Shown here in pieces: positions 17,221 to 26,521 of a stretch of 61,076 nt of DNA (its first letter is position 1; every line of letters starts with the position of its first letter). The position numbers were made by a program, and so were the translations under genes. A model generated the notes under the pieces. The model did no database searches. It saw nothing but the letters and a program-made list of their open reading frames with translations, and had not been told where the DNA came from. The DNA comes from BS150m-G50 sp964501185 [NCBI: uncultured Bacteroidia bacterium] (GTDB taxonomy: Bacteria > CAIWAD01 > BS150m-G50): contig CAZCRT010000006.1 of the NCBI GenBank assembly GCA_964501185.1, positions 28,271 through 89,346 of the forward strand. Direction: 5' to 3'.

Positions 17221-17882
17221 TGATTACGCCAGTTTCGCAGGTAAGTAATCAGTTCACCGGCTGCTTCCTTGACGGTATAGGCTAACCGGTCATCAAAAAC
17301 CGTGCTGTATCGATCGGGGTGATCAATACTCACCAGCCTGAAGGGAAACTCCGCTTGATCCTGCTCCAGATTGACCAGGCGGGCTGACAATACAACACTG
17401 TATTTTGGAAGCTGGTCCCCGGTCAGAGTGAGCAGATGCCCCAGCCATTTGAAAAAGCCGGATCGCACCGGTGCAAATTGCAGGCTATCTATCACCAGTA
17501 ACCAATCCTGCCTGACGGGATCATCCTGAAGCAGTTCCAGTAGCGGCGCCCGGTTGTCAACAGCACTCCCCTGCCAGAGATCAATATGCTGCAGCAATGT
17601 ATCACTATAAGAGAATTGCAGTTCCGGAAACTCGGCTGCATACCGCTTACTGAACAGTTGAAACACCCGAACCTGTGTCTCGAGATTTTCCACATCAATA
17701 CCATCCGCAGCGAGAACATTCGTGAAACCGCCCTCGACAATCAGCGGTGCTACATGTATCACCGGATCCCCGGGTGACCCGGGATAAGTGGGTATGTCAG
17801 CAACGGGCAGGGTAGAAGCACAGGCACCCAGCAACAGGAGCAGCAGACCTGAAAGTGGAAACAGATACTTACGAGATAACAT
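17217..17882 (-). CDS. Lipoprotein of unknown family between propeller protein and TatT
   Basis: A 221-residue protein with a lipoprotein signal (FPLSGLLLLLLGAC, Cys near residue 19). The body starts with VIHVAPLIVEGGFTN and contains a predicted mixed alpha/beta region with AVDNRAPLLELL and SRLAYTVKEAAGELITYL-like C-terminal helices. I do not recognise a family. ATG 17882 is chosen because GGAG lies 6 nt upstream and the lipobox is then correctly placed. It overlaps the TatT gene by ATGA, so it is probably made in step with the transporter and acts at the periplasmic face of a membrane. Confidence 0.78.
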   Translation of the reverse strand: MLSRKYLFPLSGLLLLLLGACASTLPVADIPTYPGSPGDPVIHVAPLIVEGGFTNVLAADGIDVENLETQVRVFQLFSKRYAAEFPELQFSYSDTLLQHIDLWQGSAVDNRAPLLELLQDDPVRQDWLLVIDSLQFAPVRSGFFKWLGHLLTLTGDQLPKYSVVLSARLVNLEQDQAEFPFRLVSIDHPDRYSTVFDDRLAYTVKEAAGELITYLRNWRNQ

Positions 17883-17898
17883 CTGGTACTCCGTAATG

Positions 17899-19236
17899 TT
17901 ACTCTGCCGGTAGTGTTCGCTCATAACGGACAATACGGTCAGAACCACGATCCAGCACAAACAGCAGCGCGTTGATATCCTCTTCAACCTCTTCGCCACC
18001 AAAGAAGTCCACTGAAACCGGATCAATCAGTTCACCAAACTCATAGATTTCACCGTCTTCGGTAAACTGAATGGCTGCACCGGCGTATGTAACAAAGGCA
18101 CCACCACTGGAAAACACCTGTATCGCACGCAGTGAACGATCAACTACAAAAGTATTATTGAGAGTAGTTGTCATATCCCAGCAATCTTCATAGCGCAATG
18201 TGTCAAAGAGGTCCCGGATCTCACCGGTTTGATCGTCAAGCAGAAATTCATTATCCGGATAATAGGCAAAGGATCCATCCCCCTGCTCCACCCGCATCGT
18301 TTTATGCAGTTGAAAATCGCTATCAGTATCTGAGAAATTGCTGAAGTAGAAATCACCATCCGAGTCGACATGAATGCGATTTGGCTTATCAGCGTAACCA
18401 AAACCGGTACCATACTCCACCACATGATGGGTTGCTTCCGGCACTATGCGCCAGAGCAGGAGCTGCGGCAGCAATACATCATCCGTATAGGCAATTCCCA
18501 CAGGTGCGAAGTGGAATTCAAAAATGCGATCACGTGCATGATCCGTGGCGAAAAACTGATAAGGTTGATCGGGATCAGGGGCTACATCCATCAGGTTGGT
18601 ATTCTGACTGGTCTCGTATACCTGCATGGCCAGTAGTGCTTCAATCTCAGCTGCAGTTGTTGCCAGTTGATAGCTGTCCAGTACAAAATGATCACTCTCA
18701 TTCACGAAGAGATAATCTCCCAGCTCGATAAGATCCACCGGTAACAGGCTGTCCACATGCGTGGTATCTCTCAGGATGAAATCGTACTGTACAGAATCTA
18801 CCGGAACTGTGTTTATAAGCTGGTTCCAGTAAAACAGCTGACTGCTGCCATTAACTGCCAGCAGATTCATCATCCGGTCGACGGCAACGGACAGTACAGA
18901 ATCGACCAGTAGTGAGCCCAGGCCATAATTCATCAGTGGCATTCCCATGATGTCATAGGCACCGATGCGATTCAACGCGGTCTCAGCCACAAAGACAGTG
19001 CCATCCTCACCGATGAAAATATCGCTGGCGCCACAGGAGTCAGGTAATGTGATATCAGGCTGCACCCGGTTGTAGATTTCATGACTGGAAAAACCACCGC
19101 TGTATTCCAGATCAGGCAGGTCAAAATCCTGTCGCGCACAACTGACAAACCACACCATCAACAGCAGCAGGCTGAACCAGAAGGTGCGGCTGATAAAAAA
19201 GTGAAGTACACGCTCTTTCTTTTTATTTGCAGTCAT
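17899..19236 (-). CDS. Beta-propeller (NHL-like) lipoprotein
   Basis: A 445-residue lipoprotein: signal WFSLLLLMVWFVSC then blades of repeated VAETALNRIGAYD, VDRMMNLLAVNG, RIHVDSDGDFYFSN and FVLDRGSDRIVRYE type, typical of NHL/SMP-30-like propellers that bind ligands or proteins. Specific function unknown. Start ATG 19236 lies one base after the PorV-like gene stop (TAG-T-ATG), implying coupled translation; a TTG at 19248 is the alternative. Confidence 0.8.
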   Translation of the reverse strand: MTANKKKERVLHFFISRTFWFSLLLLMVWFVSCARQDFDLPDLEYSGGFSSHEIYNRVQPDITLPDSCGASDIFIGEDGTVFVAETALNRIGAYDIMGMPLMNYGLGSLLVDSVLSVAVDRMMNLLAVNGSSQLFYWNQLINTVPVDSVQYDFILRDTTHVDSLLPVDLIELGDYLFVNESDHFVLDSYQLATTAAEIEALLAMQVYETSQNTNLMDVAPDPDQPYQFFATDHARDRIFEFHFAPVGIAYTDDVLLPQLLLWRIVPEATHHVVEYGTGFGYADKPNRIHVDSDGDFYFSNFSDTDSDFQLHKTMRVEQGDGSFAYYPDNEFLLDDQTGEIRDLFDTLRYEDCWDMTTTLNNTFVVDRSLRAIQVFSSGGAFVTYAGAAIQFTEDGEIYEFGELIDPVSVDFFGGEEVEEDINALLFVLDRGSDRIVRYERTLPAE

Positions 19237-19237
19237 A

Positions 19238-20236
19238 CTAGAATCCAATCAGCAGCGATATCCGCTGCGAATAATCAAACAGGCCAAAATCGCTGTACGA
19301 CCAGTCCAGTCTCATGTTGTATTGACCAACATCGAGGATTGTCCCGAGTCCGGCAGTCCAGCTTTCCTCCTCTGCGTGAAATTTCCAGCCACCACGCATC
19401 TGCAGATGTTGAAAGAGGTCAAGCTCCAGGCCGAGGTTGTAGTTCTCACGGTTATCGACCGGATGTGTTACCTGTATGGCTGCCAGCAACGCGATTGAAT
19501 CATCCCGGTAGACATGCATGGAGCTGCCAAGACGAAAAACTGTCGGCGGTGAAAAGGATTTGTAACGACGCTCGCTAATGCTGCCATCCTCCTCAGTGTA
19601 TTGATAAGTACCTGAAGGGCGCATCACATCACCGAAATTAGTAATAGACATTGCCAGTGTCAGATCACGAAAACCGGTATAGTAGAAAGTACCCATATCC
19701 AGCAGCGGTGCCGACATGGTCAGATCGTCCAGCCGCTCACGAACATATTTGGCACTGATGCCACCAGTGAAATGATCGGTCAGATTGACCGCCCAGGAGA
19801 GCTGTATCAGCTCATCACCGAAATTGAACCAGGTACCATCACCCTCTGGATAATAGATTGTTGTCCGTGGCATGTCATCCATATGCAGGCTGGCAAGGGC
19901 AACACCCACAGTGTGCCTGCGGCCAACCGGCCAGGTGAAACCGAGATATTCGTAAGCGATATCAGCCGGCCACTGCACGTGATTGAGCAGCAACTCGCCC
20001 TGCCGTTTGTTTCCGATACCTGCCGGATTCCACCAGAGACTGGATGCATCACCGGGAACGCCAACAAATGCATCGCCCATCCCTTCTGCTCTGGCGCCAA
20101 CTGCAATCTTCAGAAATGCCATACTGGTAGTACCGGCACGTTCATCTCCGAAGACACCGATCAGCTGCGCTGAGGTCTGTATGGACAGTACCAGTGTGAG
20201 GATCAGGCTGAACTTAATCATATTTTGTCTTTTCAT
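19238..20236 (-). CDS. PorV/PorQ-like outer-membrane beta-barrel protein
   Basis: A 332-residue protein with signal peptide (FSLILTLVLSIQTSAQ) and the PorV/UPF0164 start: SMAFLKIAVGARAEGMGDAF, then DASSLWWNPAGIG. Alternating amphipathic strands follow and it ends in a hydrophobic strand (RISLLIGF). In type IX secretion PorV shuttles substrates at the outer membrane, but this paralogue class also includes FadL-like channels. Its ATG overlaps the receptor gene stop by one base. Confidence 0.85.
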   Translation of the reverse strand: MKRQNMIKFSLILTLVLSIQTSAQLIGVFGDERAGTTSMAFLKIAVGARAEGMGDAFVGVPGDASSLWWNPAGIGNKRQGELLLNHVQWPADIAYEYLGFTWPVGRRHTVGVALASLHMDDMPRTTIYYPEGDGTWFNFGDELIQLSWAVNLTDHFTGGISAKYVRERLDDLTMSAPLLDMGTFYYTGFRDLTLAMSITNFGDVMRPSGTYQYTEEDGSISERRYKSFSPPTVFRLGSSMHVYRDDSIALLAAIQVTHPVDNRENYNLGLELDLFQHLQMRGGWKFHAEEESWTAGLGTILDVGQYNMRLDWSYSDFGLFDYSQRISLLIGF

Positions 20237-22974
20237 CAGAAACTCATACTCATGCCAAAGAACAGCTGTCGTGGATCTTCGTAGCGGGCGGGTGTCCAGG
20301 GTGGCATCATCCCCTGTTGTATGGCCTGCTCTACATTGTGATACACACGATTCTCAAATATCACCGGATCTCCCTCCTCCCAGGGCCTGCCGGTCAACCT
20401 GTTTACAAAGCCGGCACTGTTAGGAATCTTTGCATCCAGCAGATTCTCAATCTCCACGAAGAAACGGAGATTGAAGCGTCGTCCGAAATAGAAGCGTTTA
20501 CTCATTTTCAGGTCGGTTGTAAACTCCACGTCGGTTACAGCACTATAGGGTTGTGAGGACTCAGCATGTGCCTCACCATCCACCTCAATCATTGGTGAGT
20601 AGCGGACACCACTCCTGATCGATTGGAACAGATCCAGTGAAATACCGGCAGGAAACGGTATTCCGAAAACACGCAATGGATCATCACTCCTGCGGCCGGT
20701 ATGGAAACTCACATAACCGGAGAGTTCCAGCGGCCTGTCCCAACGCAGATAAGCTTCCCCCAGATCGGTGATACTCTGACGACTGGTCCCCTGCTGCAGG
20801 TCAGCAGTTGAAGACTGCGTACCGCGTGTCACGGTATAGTTGAGCTGCATATTGCCGGAAAAGTACTGTTCGGTGCGCCACTTGAGATAGAGTTCAAGGC
20901 CCCGGGAACGGGCATAGTCGAGATTTCCGTGCTGACGCAATGAAACGACTCCTCGCTGCTGCTGCTCCTCAGTTAACTGAACCTCCCTTACACCTATATA
21001 GTTGAACATATCCTTGTTAAAGGCGGTCACAGTCAGTACCGAGTTTTCGGTAAACTTATGCTTCACACCCACCTCAAACTGTACGGTGGAGGTTGGTGAC
21101 AGCGAAGGGTTGCCAAACACCTGGCTGGATGAAGGGGCTACGGTATTCATCTTTGCATAGACATAGGCCATTTTTGGTAACTGCGAGAAATGCCCGTATG
21201 AGAAAAAGAGCATATCGTTATCGGTTACTGGGTGCGACACACCCAGACGGGGAGACAGCTGAGCTGTCGAGCGGTACCCGAACAGGTTGAATGTACGGGC
21301 GAGAAAACGATCCTGCTGTGCTGCGGAGTAATTGATGCGAACTGTATCTCCCAGCGATCGCTCCGCAAACCTGCCCGGCAGCCAGAGGTCCAGGCGCGCA
21401 CCGATGTCAACTATCATGCCCTGGAAGTTTATGTGATCGGTAAGATAGATGGCAGCATCACCGGTGTAGATTTCATACATGTCGAAGTCTGTTCCCAGTG
21501 ATGATGTGCTGCGCACCCATGGCGAAGCAATATCGAGCAGTTTCAGATGCGTGTAGCGATGTTCAAAGCCCACTTTCAACAACTGTGATTCGGTAATCTT
21601 GCTGGAGATGAAACCACGTGAATTCACAATACTGGAATAGTGATGATGCCAGAAGAAACCATCACCATACTCCAGAAAACCGTCACCGATTCGTGGATTA
21701 ACAGTGCCATCGGGATAGTAATCATAGTAGATGGGACGGGCATCCAGCGGTTTTTCCAACTCCCACCATTCCTTGTTACCGGGTGAAGAATAACGGTCGA
21801 AATAGTCGTTACCTACCGTCAGCTCATAGAAGGTGCGCATACTCAGAGTCTGCTTGAAAGTAAGTGAATACTGTGAGCTGTTATCGGTAAAGGTGTTGTA
21901 GTTGTCGAGTATCTGCTCGTATGATTGCGGGTAGTATACCCTTCTCTCCATCAGCGATTTCTGGTATCCCTGATGAATTGCAATTCCCTGGCGCAGGTTC
22001 AGGTCCAGCCGCAATCTTGGATCAGGAAGCCAGGTCAGCTTGAGCAGGCCGGAGTAATTGTTTTCCTCCCGCAAACCCCAGGATTCGAAAGGTTCCAGCG
22101 GGGCCAGTTTATCAGCATGCGGGAGAAAAGTATTACCGATGTTCATGTAACCGTTGATGAAATAGCGCAGTTTCTGATCGGAAAATGGCAGTGGCCCACC
22201 CTGGGTAAACTCAATGATATCGACACCGGCATTGTGCGGGTAACTCTCAGACAGATAATCCCGCTTGAATTTCAAGCTGCCGTTATACTTCGTACCCCCG
22301 TCCCGCGTCTCAACCTTGATAACGCCCGACTGTGCCTGTCCATATTCAGCGCTGAAACCGCCGGTCATCACCTCGACTGACTTGATCGCCTCCGTGGAGA
22401 TAAAAGTACCACCCGCTTCCCCTGTAATCGGATCGCGAGAGCTCAGGTTGTCAATCAGATAGAGATTTTCTTCAGCCCTGCCGCCACGAATGTGTATCTC
22501 ATCCTTTTCCCTTACAACACCGGCGCTGTTCTGGATGATATCCACCACATTTTCCGCCACCCGGGCACCGATATCCTCCGAAGAGATGGTGGTTGCGGAA
22601 GCAGTCTGATCATGATCGAGCAACGGCTTTTCACCGATGATTATTACATCTTCACCGGCAGCGAGGACTGTTGAGTTGAGTTCCCAGCTCCTGTTGACCA
22701 TCCCTTCCGGAGGAAAGATAACTGCCGTCTCCAGTACCGAAGTGTACCCCAGCATACTCACCTGAATATCGTGAGAACCGACCGGCAGGTTGTCCACCTG
22801 GTAGTTACCATCGAGATCTGTGGAAGCACCACGATAAGTGCCCAGAATTATAATCTCAGCACCGATCAGGGCCTCACCGTTCTCATCGGTCACACTACCC
22901 TGCAATGTTCCTGCTGCCAGCGCAGCCGAACAGGATATGAATACTGGTATCAACAACCGGATAATCTGTTTCAC
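20236..22974 (-). CDS. TonB-dependent receptor with carboxypeptidase-regulatory-like domain
   Basis: A 912-residue outer-membrane receptor. In order: signal peptide (1-21), CarboxypepD_reg-like domain (about 22-100, DENGEALIGAEIIILGTYRG), a TonB-box-like EDVIIIGE near 108-115, plug (about 120-230, IRGGRAEENLYLIDNL and VMTGGFSAEYGQAQSGVI) and a 22-strand-type barrel ending in a terminal aromatic (FFGMSMSF). No SusD partner is beside it, unlike glycan receptors of Bacteroidota. It overlaps the upstream lipoprotein gene by 4 nt and the PorV-like gene by 1 nt. The ligand is unknown. Confidence 0.93.
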   Translation of the reverse strand: MKQIIRLLIPVFISCSAALAAGTLQGSVTDENGEALIGAEIIILGTYRGASTDLDGNYQVDNLPVGSHDIQVSMLGYTSVLETAVIFPPEGMVNRSWELNSTVLAAGEDVIIIGEKPLLDHDQTASATTISSEDIGARVAENVVDIIQNSAGVVREKDEIHIRGGRAEENLYLIDNLSSRDPITGEAGGTFISTEAIKSVEVMTGGFSAEYGQAQSGVIKVETRDGGTKYNGSLKFKRDYLSESYPHNAGVDIIEFTQGGPLPFSDQKLRYFINGYMNIGNTFLPHADKLAPLEPFESWGLREENNYSGLLKLTWLPDPRLRLDLNLRQGIAIHQGYQKSLMERRVYYPQSYEQILDNYNTFTDNSSQYSLTFKQTLSMRTFYELTVGNDYFDRYSSPGNKEWWELEKPLDARPIYYDYYPDGTVNPRIGDGFLEYGDGFFWHHHYSSIVNSRGFISSKITESQLLKVGFEHRYTHLKLLDIASPWVRSTSSLGTDFDMYEIYTGDAAIYLTDHINFQGMIVDIGARLDLWLPGRFAERSLGDTVRINYSAAQQDRFLARTFNLFGYRSTAQLSPRLGVSHPVTDNDMLFFSYGHFSQLPKMAYVYAKMNTVAPSSSQVFGNPSLSPTSTVQFEVGVKHKFTENSVLTVTAFNKDMFNYIGVREVQLTEEQQQRGVVSLRQHGNLDYARSRGLELYLKWRTEQYFSGNMQLNYTVTRGTQSSTADLQQGTSRQSITDLGEAYLRWDRPLELSGYVSFHTGRRSDDPLRVFGIPFPAGISLDLFQSIRSGVRYSPMIEVDGEAHAESSQPYSAVTDVEFTTDLKMSKRFYFGRRFNLRFFVEIENLLDAKIPNSAGFVNRLTGRPWEEGDPVIFENRVYHNVEQAIQQGMMPPWTPARYEDPRQLFFGMSMSF

Positions 22975-24353
22975 TGGTCAAACTCCTCCATCATCCGGGT
23001 GAAGAGTGAATCCATATTGCCATACTGATCGCAGTAATGCAGCGGCAGCTGGAAAGCGAACAGCTGGGGCCGCCCCTCATCCGGGTATCGCACCGCCAGA
23101 TTTACCTGTGGGTTGCTGCTGTATGCTTCCTGATCGTAGAGCACCGCACAATTGGAATCGGGCAGAAAACCGAACCAGGCGTCCTCGGTATTGCTGAAAA
23201 TCGTAGTTGGATGCAACAGGGGAAAGCCCTCAAAGAAAGGATTCAGATCATAGTTGGAACTGATCCGTCGCCTGTCATTCAGCATGGTGTCAATATGGGT
23301 GAACTCAAACGGGGGATTATTGGTATAGCCCTCGCCCAGATCCAGGCTGGCCACAATAAGGCCATGCTCATCGCTCATGTAATGCCCCAGGGTCTCGCTG
23401 GCTCGATAGAGCTGGCTGACCGGCCCTGAAAACCAGAACACCTGCGGGAAGAATTCCAGTGTAGCCAGCAGGTCCCCTTCTGAATAGGGATAGGTCTCGG
23501 TATAGTCGAGGAACTGATATGATAATCCCATCTCGTCAAAGAGATCGAAGTAGTAATTGCGATCATCGTTGAAAAAGCGATCCTCTTCATCATCAATCAC
23601 CAGCAGGTCAGCGGTCGGTTCCAATACCATCCAGACCATTCCCACCTCACCGCTGTCCGGCAGTTCCGGGAAGACAAGCGTTTCGGAAAACATTCCGGCA
23701 ATGTCACGTGACCTGAGATAGAAGCGATGTGAACCGGGGGTAAGGGATGCGCTTTCCAGAACCAGTTGCGTAAACTGGAGATTGGTAGGAATCCACTCTG
23801 AAGTGTCATCCAGCGCCCACTCTGTCGCTACAATCGATTCATAACCATCCAGGTCATAAGCTGTCCAGTAGAAGGTCTTGCGTGGAAAAGTGAAAAGTGT
23901 ATCCAGATCGCTTTCTACCGAGTTAGCCAGAAAGGCTATTTCCGGTGGAGTGTTATGGACAGTCAGGGTGACTGTTGCCGGTGTTGGATCGAAGAGACTA
24001 TCCTCGTCCAGCGCTCTGACACTGAAGGTGAAGTCATCGATCATCTGCCGCAATGGCAGGTAGAAAGTATCCTGCTCTGCTTCTGTAGTTACCCAGTAAC
24101 CCGGCTGCAGTGGATCCTCCTCTTCCATATAGCTCCAATGATACTGATAACCGCTGATCATACCATCTACATCCTGCCCCCACCAGTGAAGACTGACTTT
24201 GGAGGCGCTGGTATCCGGGTAGAGGCTGTCGGCAAAGACTACCGCCAGATGTGTTTCCGGTGGCTGGTTTCCATGTGGATTATCACTGAAATGCTCATCG
24301 CAGGCAATCAGCAGAATCAGCACGGCAAATGGCAACAACAGCTGCAGTTTCAT
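22971..24353 (-). CDS. Lipoprotein with Ig/fibronectin-like domains
   Basis: A 460-residue lipoprotein (FAVLILLIAC lipobox). Two beta-sandwich modules can be seen: about 30-130 (QPPETHLAVVF...VSLHWWGQDVDGMISGYQYH, fibronectin-like) and about 130-240 (NTPPEIAFLAN...FYLRSRDIAG). The C-terminal half (LLVIDDEEDRFFNDDRNYYF onward, with VFWFSGPVSQLYR) looks like the glutamine-amidotransferase-like fold seen in secreted FCB proteins. Start ATG 24353 has GGAAGG 8 nt upstream. It probably displays on the outer membrane and begins the overlapping operon; role unknown. Confidence 0.75.
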   Translation of the reverse strand: MKLQLLLPFAVLILLIACDEHFSDNPHGNQPPETHLAVVFADSLYPDTSASKVSLHWWGQDVDGMISGYQYHWSYMEEEDPLQPGYWVTTEAEQDTFYLPLRQMIDDFTFSVRALDEDSLFDPTPATVTLTVHNTPPEIAFLANSVESDLDTLFTFPRKTFYWTAYDLDGYESIVATEWALDDTSEWIPTNLQFTQLVLESASLTPGSHRFYLRSRDIAGMFSETLVFPELPDSGEVGMVWMVLEPTADLLVIDDEEDRFFNDDRNYYFDLFDEMGLSYQFLDYTETYPYSEGDLLATLEFFPQVFWFSGPVSQLYRASETLGHYMSDEHGLIVASLDLGEGYTNNPPFEFTHIDTMLNDRRRISSNYDLNPFFEGFPLLHPTTIFSNTEDAWFGFLPDSNCAVLYDQEAYSSNPQVNLAVRYPDEGRPQLFAFQLPLHYCDQYGNMDSLFTRMMEEFDQ

Positions 24354-24416
24354 TAACATCACCTTCCTGCCCGTTCCGGCATTGTGGTTATGCCGGATAG
24401 ACAAACATGACGAAAT

Positions 24417-24444
24417 GCCACCGGGTGACTGAACACCCGGTGGC
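24417..24444 (-). terminator. Strong hairpin between secreted-protein gene and the receptor operon
   Basis: GCCACCGGGTG (24417-24427) and CACCCGGTGGC (24434-24444) form a perfect 11-bp stem with a 6-nt loop, 7 nt after the stop of the gene at 24452. The minus-strand tail is ATTTCGTCATGTTT, T-rich but not a clean T-run. It may be a partial terminator or an mRNA-stabilising stem that sets different expression for the secreted proteins and the uptake genes. Confidence 0.6.
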
Positions 24445-24451
24445 TTCTGGA

Positions 24452-26467
24452 CTATTTCAGATAGAGTAGTTTCTGATGATTCAGCTGTAATGTCTGACCA
24501 CCACGTTGAGCTCTGAACCGATAGAAATAGACACCACTGGCAACGCCCTGCCCCTGCCCGTTCAGAGCATTCCAGACAACAGCGTGCTCACCGGCACTAC
24601 GGGGACCGTCAACCAGTTCAGCAACCATTTGACCGGTAACATTATAGATGCTAAGGTTGATCTCCACTCCACTCATCGAAGCCGGTATGTTGTAGTTGAT
24701 GGTTGTGGATGGATTGAATGGATTCGGATAAGCAGCTGACAATTCAATCGCAGCCGGTACTACTTCAGATTCAATACCGTCCAGCACCAGGTCGAAATCA
24801 TCTCGCGGCATCAGCTGAAATTCACCATAATCATATTGTATCACACCGGTAATATCGAGGAAGTCACCCACCTCCGGTTCGTATTCGTAAGTACAGGCTG
24901 TGGTGACCGTCAGATCGCCACTACCGTCGTTAATCACCCAGTTGTATCCCTCACCCGGATCTACTACTTCAGCGTCGTCAATAGTGACCAGTACGCTTTC
25001 GTATGCTTCGGTTTGAGCTGTTGCACAATCAACTACTACCGGGGCAGGACCTTCATTCCCACTGGAGAGCACTTCCCAGTCAGTTATCTCCAGTACTTCT
25101 GTCATGTTGTAATACTCGGATACTGAACCGGTGATGGTAACCTCGTCACCCCGGTTCAGGTTACCGATGTAGTTAGCATCATCGTTGCGGGAGTATACAA
25201 GAACACCATTCCAGGGGCCACCGGTTCCCTGCGGATCAGTCACATCCTGAATGAAGAATTTACGCCAGTCCTGAGCGGCATAACCGTAGTCAGTAGTATC
25301 AACCGTAACAATTCCAGTGAAAGTGGCTTCACGACAGACGAAGGGTGAATCACCACCATCCTCTTCAGTGTACTGCACTTCATAAATCGTGGTGGCAGAA
25401 GCATCGGTTACGAAGTATGAGTAGTAGTCTTCATTATCCGGTGCATCTGGTGGATCGAAAGACTCTTCACCATCATCATCGATGGCGTTCACATAGAACT
25501 CGACTGTAGTACCCTCCTCCTGCGCCGGAATAATCCCGGTGTAGGTGATATCACCAACCTGATCCAGCAGAGCCTGGTAGAAGGGGCCTTCACCATTGAT
25601 CCTGTACCAGATGAACGCTTCATCAATACCGGTGTCATCGGTCATATGTGTTTCAATTATCACTTCATCATCGGTTCCGGGGCCACAGGGCAGATACTCT
25701 GTGCCGGAGATGACAGGTGGGCCAACTGCCAGCACCAGGTCTGCCATCGTGCGTGGCATAATTGTGAAGTTGGCATAAACGTGATACACTACACCTGTGA
25801 TTGACTCGAACATCGCTCCAACCGGGGGACGGTTGAAATTGTAGAGAGAATCGGAATAGACTCTGATGATACATTCACCTTCATCCCCCTGATCGGAAAC
25901 GGAGAACTGGGAATAGGGAGAGGAATTATCAGAAACATAAACATCCTCCACAGTTACCAGGCAACCTTCATACAATTCCGCCATATAATCGGTTTGTGTT
26001 GAAGAATCCAGCTCCACCGGAAAGATGACAATCGGATCAGGAATCGTTTGCCCCTCATCGAGGATTTCCACATCAGCCAGTGTGACAACCTCAGTCATGT
26101 TGGAAAGCGGGTTACCTGAGGGAGTAGCGTACTCACTTACCTGTCCCCGTACCCTGACCAGATCGCCCCGCAAGACGTCAAAAGCCTCACCCTGGTAGTT
26201 GTAGATCAACATACCGGCCCATTCCGGACCGCACTCATCTGTGTCTTCCTGCATGTAGAAGGTTATGTGTGTACCGGCGTAGAAGAGGCCTGATTCCACA
26301 GTTACAATACCGGTGACGCTGACACTGTCGTCATACATATAGGAAGTATCATCGCCGGCTTCCACCCACTGGATATCGCAGATAGGTGTCGGGGGAAACG
26401 GCTGTGCAGTGGCAACACCTGCCACCAGCAGCAGCAGAATCAAAATTGATAGTTTTTCTGTTTTCAT
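24452..26467 (-). CDS. Secreted protein with two OB-like domains and type IX-like sorting domain
   Basis: A 671-residue protein with signal peptide (LSILILLLLVAGVATAQP). Two similar domains (about 25-170 and 370-560) share VTGIVTVESG/FTGIVTVDTT, a central NMTEV and LVRVRGQVSEY/EVTITGSVSEY, the pattern of OB-like domains found next to secreted nucleases. Between them an Ig-like domain has MTDDTGIDEAFIWYRING. The end carries YPNPFNPSTTINY and VASGVYFYRF...KLLYLK, a FlgD-Ig/type A sorting domain. No enzyme domain is present. Ribosome-binding site AGGAGG. Confidence 0.82.
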   Translation of the reverse strand: MKTEKLSILILLLLVAGVATAQPFPPTPICDIQWVEAGDDTSYMYDDSVSVTGIVTVESGLFYAGTHITFYMQEDTDECGPEWAGMLIYNYQGEAFDVLRGDLVRVRGQVSEYATPSGNPLSNMTEVVTLADVEILDEGQTIPDPIVIFPVELDSSTQTDYMAELYEGCLVTVEDVYVSDNSSPYSQFSVSDQGDEGECIIRVYSDSLYNFNRPPVGAMFESITGVVYHVYANFTIMPRTMADLVLAVGPPVISGTEYLPCGPGTDDEVIIETHMTDDTGIDEAFIWYRINGEGPFYQALLDQVGDITYTGIIPAQEEGTTVEFYVNAIDDDGEESFDPPDAPDNEDYYSYFVTDASATTIYEVQYTEEDGGDSPFVCREATFTGIVTVDTTDYGYAAQDWRKFFIQDVTDPQGTGGPWNGVLVYSRNDDANYIGNLNRGDEVTITGSVSEYYNMTEVLEITDWEVLSSGNEGPAPVVVDCATAQTEAYESVLVTIDDAEVVDPGEGYNWVINDGSGDLTVTTACTYEYEPEVGDFLDITGVIQYDYGEFQLMPRDDFDLVLDGIESEVVPAAIELSAAYPNPFNPSTTINYNIPASMSGVEINLSIYNVTGQMVAELVDGPRSAGEHAVVWNALNGQGQGVASGVYFYRFRAQRGGQTLQLNHQKLLYLK

Positions 26468-26486
26468 TTTAACCTCCTGTTTACAT

Positions 26487-26508
26487 CATCAGCCTGAAAC
26501 TGCTGATG
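26487..26508 (-). repeat. Hairpin in the gap between the two secreted-protein genes
   Basis: CATCAGC (26487-26493) and GCTGATG (26502-26508) form a 7-bp stem in the 54-nt gap. No T-run follows, so it is more likely an mRNA-processing or stability stem than a terminator. Confidence 0.4.
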
Positions 26509-26521
26509 TCATATTTTCTCA

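Noticed and set aside
23701-23716. Further parS sites at other CACGTG hexamers (for example 23705, 21614, 60181)
   Set aside because: Their flanking bases match parS at no more than about 11 of 16 positions.
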